Part shown: positions 7,928 to 10,344 of the stretch, one piece after another
How the letters are laid out: each line of letters opens with the position of its first letter
Numbering within the stretch: the stretch's first letter is position 1
From: Desulfobacteraceae bacterium
Lineage (GTDB): Bacteria > Desulfobacterota > Desulfobacteria > Desulfobacterales > Desulfobacteraceae
NCBI GenBank assembly: GCA_011390435.1
Contig: JAABSK010000087.1
Coordinates: forward strand, 1 to 10,344
Direction of reading: 5' to 3'
Length of the DNA: 10,344 bases
Translations under genes and position numbers: made by a program
The notes under the pieces: model-generated
Told to the model about the DNA's origin: nothing
Database searches by the model: none
Seen by the model: only the letters and a program-made list of their open reading frames with translations

Positions 7928-7976
7928 CCGTTTTAACAGATTTTATGAACACCGGCTGAATAACCTGATCGCCTGA
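7908..7976 (+). CDS. 22-residue ORF, possible truncated recombinase N-terminus
   Basis: The ORF reads MKQSEVNRFNRFYEHRLNN then LIA and TGA. It is preceded by AAGGAG seven bases before ATG, better than most real genes here. The stop is followed 10 bases later by the terminator at 7987. The pattern 'RFN.FYE.HL..L' resembles the first residues of some tyrosine recombinases, so it may be a decayed integrase start. It could equally be a small peptide gene or chance. The similarity is remembered and too short to be decisive. Confidence 0.3.
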   Translation: MKQSEVNRFNRFYEHRLNNLIA

Positions 7977-7986
7977 ACCAAATACA

Positions 7987-8025
7987 AAAAAAAGGGTTCC
8001 AGCATTTTACTGAAACCCTTTTTTT
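7987..8025 (-). terminator. Two-way rho-independent terminator after tRNA-Pro
   Basis: AAAAAAAGGGTT (7987-7998) pairs with 8014-8025. After one mismatch CAG/CTG continues, closing a seven-base loop. A-runs and T-runs flank both sides, so it can stop the minus-strand tRNA-Pro transcript and any plus-strand transcript from 7908. It ends five bases from the tRNA. Confidence 0.85.
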
Positions 8026-8030
8026 ATATT

Positions 8031-8107
8031 TGGTCGGGACGGCGTGATTTGAACACGCGACCACTTGTCCCCCAGACAAGTGCGCTACCAGACTGCGCTA
8101 CGCCCCG
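8031..8107 (-). tRNA. tRNA-Pro (anticodon GGG)
   Basis: A complete 77-base cloverleaf on the minus strand with encoded CCA (8033-8031). The acceptor CGGGGCG pairs with CGTCCCG, with one G-U pair. The anticodon stem CTTGT/ACAAG encloses CTGGGGG, giving anticodon GGG for CCC/CCU. The T arm has GTTCAAA. Confidence 0.96.
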
Positions 8108-8144
8108 GAATTAACCGGTCTGATCTGTCAAACAGACACCGCGA

Positions 8145-8173
8145 CTTTTATCATTCTTTGAAAATGGTGTCAA
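8145..8173 (-). promoter_or_regulatory. Promoter of tRNA-Pro
   Basis: On the minus strand a perfect TTGACA (8173-8168), a 17-base spacer and TAAAAG (8150-8145) give a start about 30 bases before the tRNA. The inferred end of the insertion sequence at 8193 lies only 19 bases upstream of the -35 box. Confidence 0.6.
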
Positions 8174-8192
8174 GGTATATTACCGTGAAACA

Positions 8193-8462
8193 CAGGGCCA
8201 ACGCATGTAAATATTAAAAAGCCCCTATGTTCTGCCGGGTGTTGTTCATGATATGTCAGTCAAACATCACTTTCTCCAGATAATCTGTATCCATCGCTGC
8301 ATTCAGCCGTTTGCTTTTTACACTGCCCTTGAATCGTTTATTCTCCCTCAGCAGGTTCAGCGCAATGTGCCGGATTGCTGCAAAATTCTCCGGAGCCGAT
8401 CCTTTTCGTATCCGGCTTTCATCCTCCCGAAAGGCAATATCCAGAACCCAGTGTACTGAATG
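8193..8462 (-). mobile_element. ISAs1-family insertion sequence, 3' part
   Basis: The interval contains the transposase C-terminus and, beyond its stop, about 63 bases that probably reach the right end of the element. The outer end is inferred from CAGGGCCAACGCATGT at 8193-8208, because elements of this family commonly begin with CAGGG. The other end is outside the window beyond the group II intron, so the inverted repeat and the target duplication cannot be verified. Confidence 0.5.
8256..8461 (-). pseudogene. ISAs1-family transposase, C-terminal fragment interrupted by group II intron
   Basis: The minus-strand frame reads SVHWVLDIAFREDESRIRKG, then SAPENFAAIRHIALNLL, RENKRFKGSVKSKRLNAA and MDTDYLEKVMFD with TGA at 8258-8256. 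The HWVLD..F.ED.SRIRKG and RHIALNLL blocks are the C-terminal signature of DDE transposases of the ISAs1 family. ENS.HWVLD is usually the preceding context. The codon before S is split by, or abuts, the intron 3' boundary: if exon 1 ends in A, the codon becomes AAT (Asn), the family residue. About 68 residues are present. The upstream part, with the catalytic D, D and most of the sequence, must lie past the right edge. If the intron splices, the gene could be intact; within the window it is only a fragment. Confidence 0.82.
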
Positions 8463-8463
8463 G

Positions 8464-8500
8464 TGAGTAGGCCGCAGGAACCTCCCCTGCAGCCTCTCGC
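8464..8500 (-). ncRNA. Group II intron domain VI with bulged branch-point A
   Basis: The fold is GAG, AGGC, T, GCAGG, then a seven-base loop GGAGGTT, then CCTGC, G, GCCT, an unpaired A at 8468, and CTC. The bulged A a few bases from the 3' splice site is the expected lariat branch point. Confidence 0.75.
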
Positions 8501-8501
8501 A

Positions 8502-8535
8502 GAACGGTACGTGAACCTCTCAATTCATACCGCTC
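8502..8535 (-). ncRNA. Group II intron domain V (catalytic hairpin)
   Basis: A canonical 34-base hairpin. GAGCGGTA pairs with TACCGTTC (one G-U). A two-base CG bulge lies on the 3' side, then T-A and the upper stem GAATT/GGTTC, closed by a GAGA tetraloop. It contains the AGC catalytic triad. It starts three bases after the maturase stop codon. Confidence 0.9.
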
Positions 8536-8538
8536 CCA

Positions 8539-9789
8539 TCAAGCAAACGATCCTACCATTCCTGCCCGCCAATGGGCAAACAGCCTCGGATTCTTCTTAG
8601 CTATCTCTTCGATGAACCTCGTGGCTCGACTTTTGTGTCTGCGCAGAGCCTTATGCTTACGCCTTGCCCAGCGTACCAGAGCTTTGTTGATTTGTCTGAA
8701 CACTTTGTACATCTCTGAACGACAGAATTGACTATAGTAACCTAACCAACCATTTATCATGGGGTTCAGCCATCCAGCCATCTGCCCAATATTCATTTCT
8801 GTCCGCATTCTGATCCTCAATTTACGGATTTTAAATCTCATAGCCTTCTGAGCAATTTTACTCACTGCTGGTGTAAAACTGACAAACAAACTGTTCCGTT
8901 TGCGGTTTTTGACCACTCTTGGCCGAAAGGTATATCCAAGGAAATCGAAACTTATGTGTTCATGCCTGCCCTTCCGCTTCCCATCTTTGCAATATGCAAT
9001 TTTGGTTTTGTCAGGATGAAGCGCCAAACCACATTCGCTGAAACGTTGATTTAACAACGCCAACATCTGCCCCGCCTCCTTTTCACTCCGGCAATGAACC
9101 AAACCATCATCTGCGTAACGACACCACTTTGACGATGGATAATGCTTTTGCATCCATTTATCGAAAACATAATGCAAGAAAAGATTCGCCAAAATAGGGC
9201 TTATCACACCACCCTGAGGTGTTCCTTGCGTCCGATTGATCACTTCATTATTTATTTTAACCATTGGCGCTGTTAACCAGCGTTCGATATATAAACAAAT
9301 CCACGGGTTATCAGTATGTTTCCGCACAGCTTTCATTAGCAAATCATGACGGATGTTGTCGAACAATCCTTTGATATCAAACTCCAGCACCCAATCCTGA
9401 TACCAGCACCGTTGCCTTGTCACCCGAATCGCATCAATTGCCGATTTATTCGGCCGATAACCATAAGAATCTGGCAAAAAGTGAGGCTCAACTAATGGTT
9501 CAAAATTCATTCTAACCACCATTTGTGCCACACGATCAGCAACAGTTGGAATCCCGAGTAATCACTCTCCACCGGATTTCTTGGGTATCGCCACCCCCTT
9601 GACTGGAGGTGGGTGATAACTGCCTGATGACAGACGGTTCCAGAGTTTGTACAGGTTCCCTTTCAAATTTAATTCAAAATCAATGATGGTTTGACCATCA
9701 ATCCCTGCCGCACCCTTATTGGCTTTCACCATCTCCCAGGCACGGTACACATCCCATTTATCAATGGTAAAAGGTTTTGCCTTGACCAC
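8539..9789 (-). pseudogene. ltrA: Group II intron reverse transcriptase/maturase, interrupted by an in-frame TGA
   Basis: This intron-encoded protein assists splicing and copies intron RNA into DNA during retrohoming. I start it at GTG 9789: AGGAGGAGGT lies just before it and the product begins VVKAKPF like its relatives. ATG 9861 is in frame with its own GAGGAG. The 417 codons contain VKANKGAAGIDG near 20; then TGA at 9564-9562 (codon 76) inside IPKKSGGE-stop-LLGIPTVADRVAQ, where relatives have Arg; then FDIKGLFDNI near 137-146, QGTPQGGVISP near 188-198, the YADD catalytic site near 225-228, and a maturase domain (GWLNPMINGWLGYYSQF, then KALRRHKSRA). There is no C-terminal HNH endonuclease. 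The reading frame is otherwise undisturbed, so CGA to TGA is the simplest cause. A downstream piece from GTG 9531 might be made, but it would lack the first RT blocks. Confidence 0.88.
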
Positions 9790-10344
9790 GACACCTCCTC
9801 CTGCATGGCAGTTGGGTGACTGGTAAGGCGGCCTGACGTTACCCCTTCGCTCCACGCCCATTACAGACGTCTCCTCACTACTACAGGTAACTCCGCCCCA
9901 GTATCACACTTTGGTACTCTCATACTTATCAATTCAGTGATTTGCATTTCTCCCTTAGCATCGTGATGACTGGTTCCCGCAGTTCCCAAGAAGAGCCCAG
10001 TACAGAGTCACGCCCACTATACGCCGGACACCACCTACGCAGCATTCGGAATTCACCCGTAGATTTATCCCGAGAGATAGAAACGCCCTCGGTTTTGATG
10101 TCATGTCTTTGGATTACGACGCGTCCACATAGGTTCGGTTTAACTCGTCTCTCTGCACCACACCTGCCGAACTTTTCGTTCGTACTTTGACCTCAACGCT
10201 CACTACCATAGCTCTTAACCACAGCAGCTTGAGGTGGTTTGAGGCCGGCTTCCGACAGCAGACCTCAGTGGACCTACCACCATCTCTTCCTGAGCTTATG
10301 CCACAAATTTCCAGCACGTCCTTATGCTGTAAGTTTGTGTGCCT
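9790..10344 (-). other. Group II intron 5' ribozyme region (domains I-III), no gene
   Basis: This stretch holds no convincing protein on either strand; the short open frames here have no family-like sequence. On the minus strand it is full of short complementary segments, such as GCTGTCGGAAGCCGG, CGAACGAAAAGTTCG and GGGCGGAGTTACC, as expected for the folded intron 5' half upstream of the maturase gene. The intron 5' splice site and exon-binding sites could not be placed. Confidence 0.6.

Larger units (their letters stand above)
8463..10344 (-). mobile_element. Group II intron with maturase gene, 5' end beyond window
   Basis: A mobile ribozyme oriented on the minus strand. It shows, in transcript order, a structured non-coding region (10344-9790, domains I-III and the start of IV), a reverse transcriptase/maturase gene in domain IV, domain V at 8535-8502 and domain VI at 8500-8464. 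The 3' end is placed at 8461-8464 from the ...CTACTCAC ending, similar to other bacterial introns. No GTGCG-type 5' end is found before the edge. It lies in the sense direction inside the ISAs1 transposase gene. At least 1.88 kb is visible. Confidence 0.85.

Noticed and set aside
8253..8459. 68-codon plus-strand ORF
   Set aside because: It is antisense to the ISAs1 transposase C-terminus, which is strongly family-like on the minus strand.
9562..9564. TGA in the maturase as a selenocysteine codon
   Set aside because: Relatives have Arg here, reverse transcriptases are not known selenoproteins, and no SECIS-like hairpin is obvious just downstream.
10114..10317. 67-codon minus-strand ORF near the right edge
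   Set aside because: It lies in the folded 5' ribozyme part of the intron and has no protein-like features.

Overview
The window looks like chromosomal DNA of a Desulfobacterota (formerly Deltaproteobacteria) species, probably of the Desulfobacterales. This rests on the style of the proteins: a bacteriohemerythrin, a Cache-PAS-PAS hybrid histidine kinase, a small Arg-rich 'DRR' protein and a glutamate-1-semialdehyde (C5 pathway) heme gene. No rRNA or species marker is present, so the assignment is an inference.

Left part (1-4119, minus strand): a tightly packed, apparently co-transcribed set reading right to left. Its order is hemL, mpl, a 66-residue two-helix membrane protein, a bacteriohemerythrin, a small Arg-rich protein, and the N-terminal third or less of recD, which runs off the left edge. 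The mpl/membrane-protein and membrane-protein/hemerythrin junctions are stop-start overlaps (ATGA and TAATG), which suggests translational coupling. A good sigma70-like promoter lies in front of hemL. The hemerythrin has Tyr where one iron-binding His is expected.

Middle (4236-7115, plus strand): a tRNA-Lys(CTT) with its own promoter and a strong terminator, then a single large membrane-bound hybrid sensor kinase with both a His phosphoacceptor and a C-terminal receiver Asp.

Right-middle (7131-8173): on the minus strand a PaaI-type hotdog thioesterase is followed by the remains of a LysE/RhtB-family exporter whose first ~40 and last ~21 codons survive, joined out of frame. A 22-codon plus-strand ORF with a strong ribosome binding site lies in the thioesterase upstream region. 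A two-way terminator separates this from a minus-strand tRNA-Pro(GGG) with its own promoter.

Right part (8193-10344, minus strand): nested mobile elements. The C-terminal end of an ISAs1-family transposase begins exactly where a group II intron ends. The intron shows textbook domains V and VI and encodes a reverse transcriptase/maturase with no endonuclease domain. That gene is broken by one in-frame TGA where its relatives carry Arg. The intron's 5' end and the rest of the transposase lie beyond the right edge. I see no evidence of a wholly new defence or metabolic system. The points most worth checking are the hemerythrin ligand change, the intron-in-transposase arrangement with its nonsense codon, and the collapsed exporter gene.
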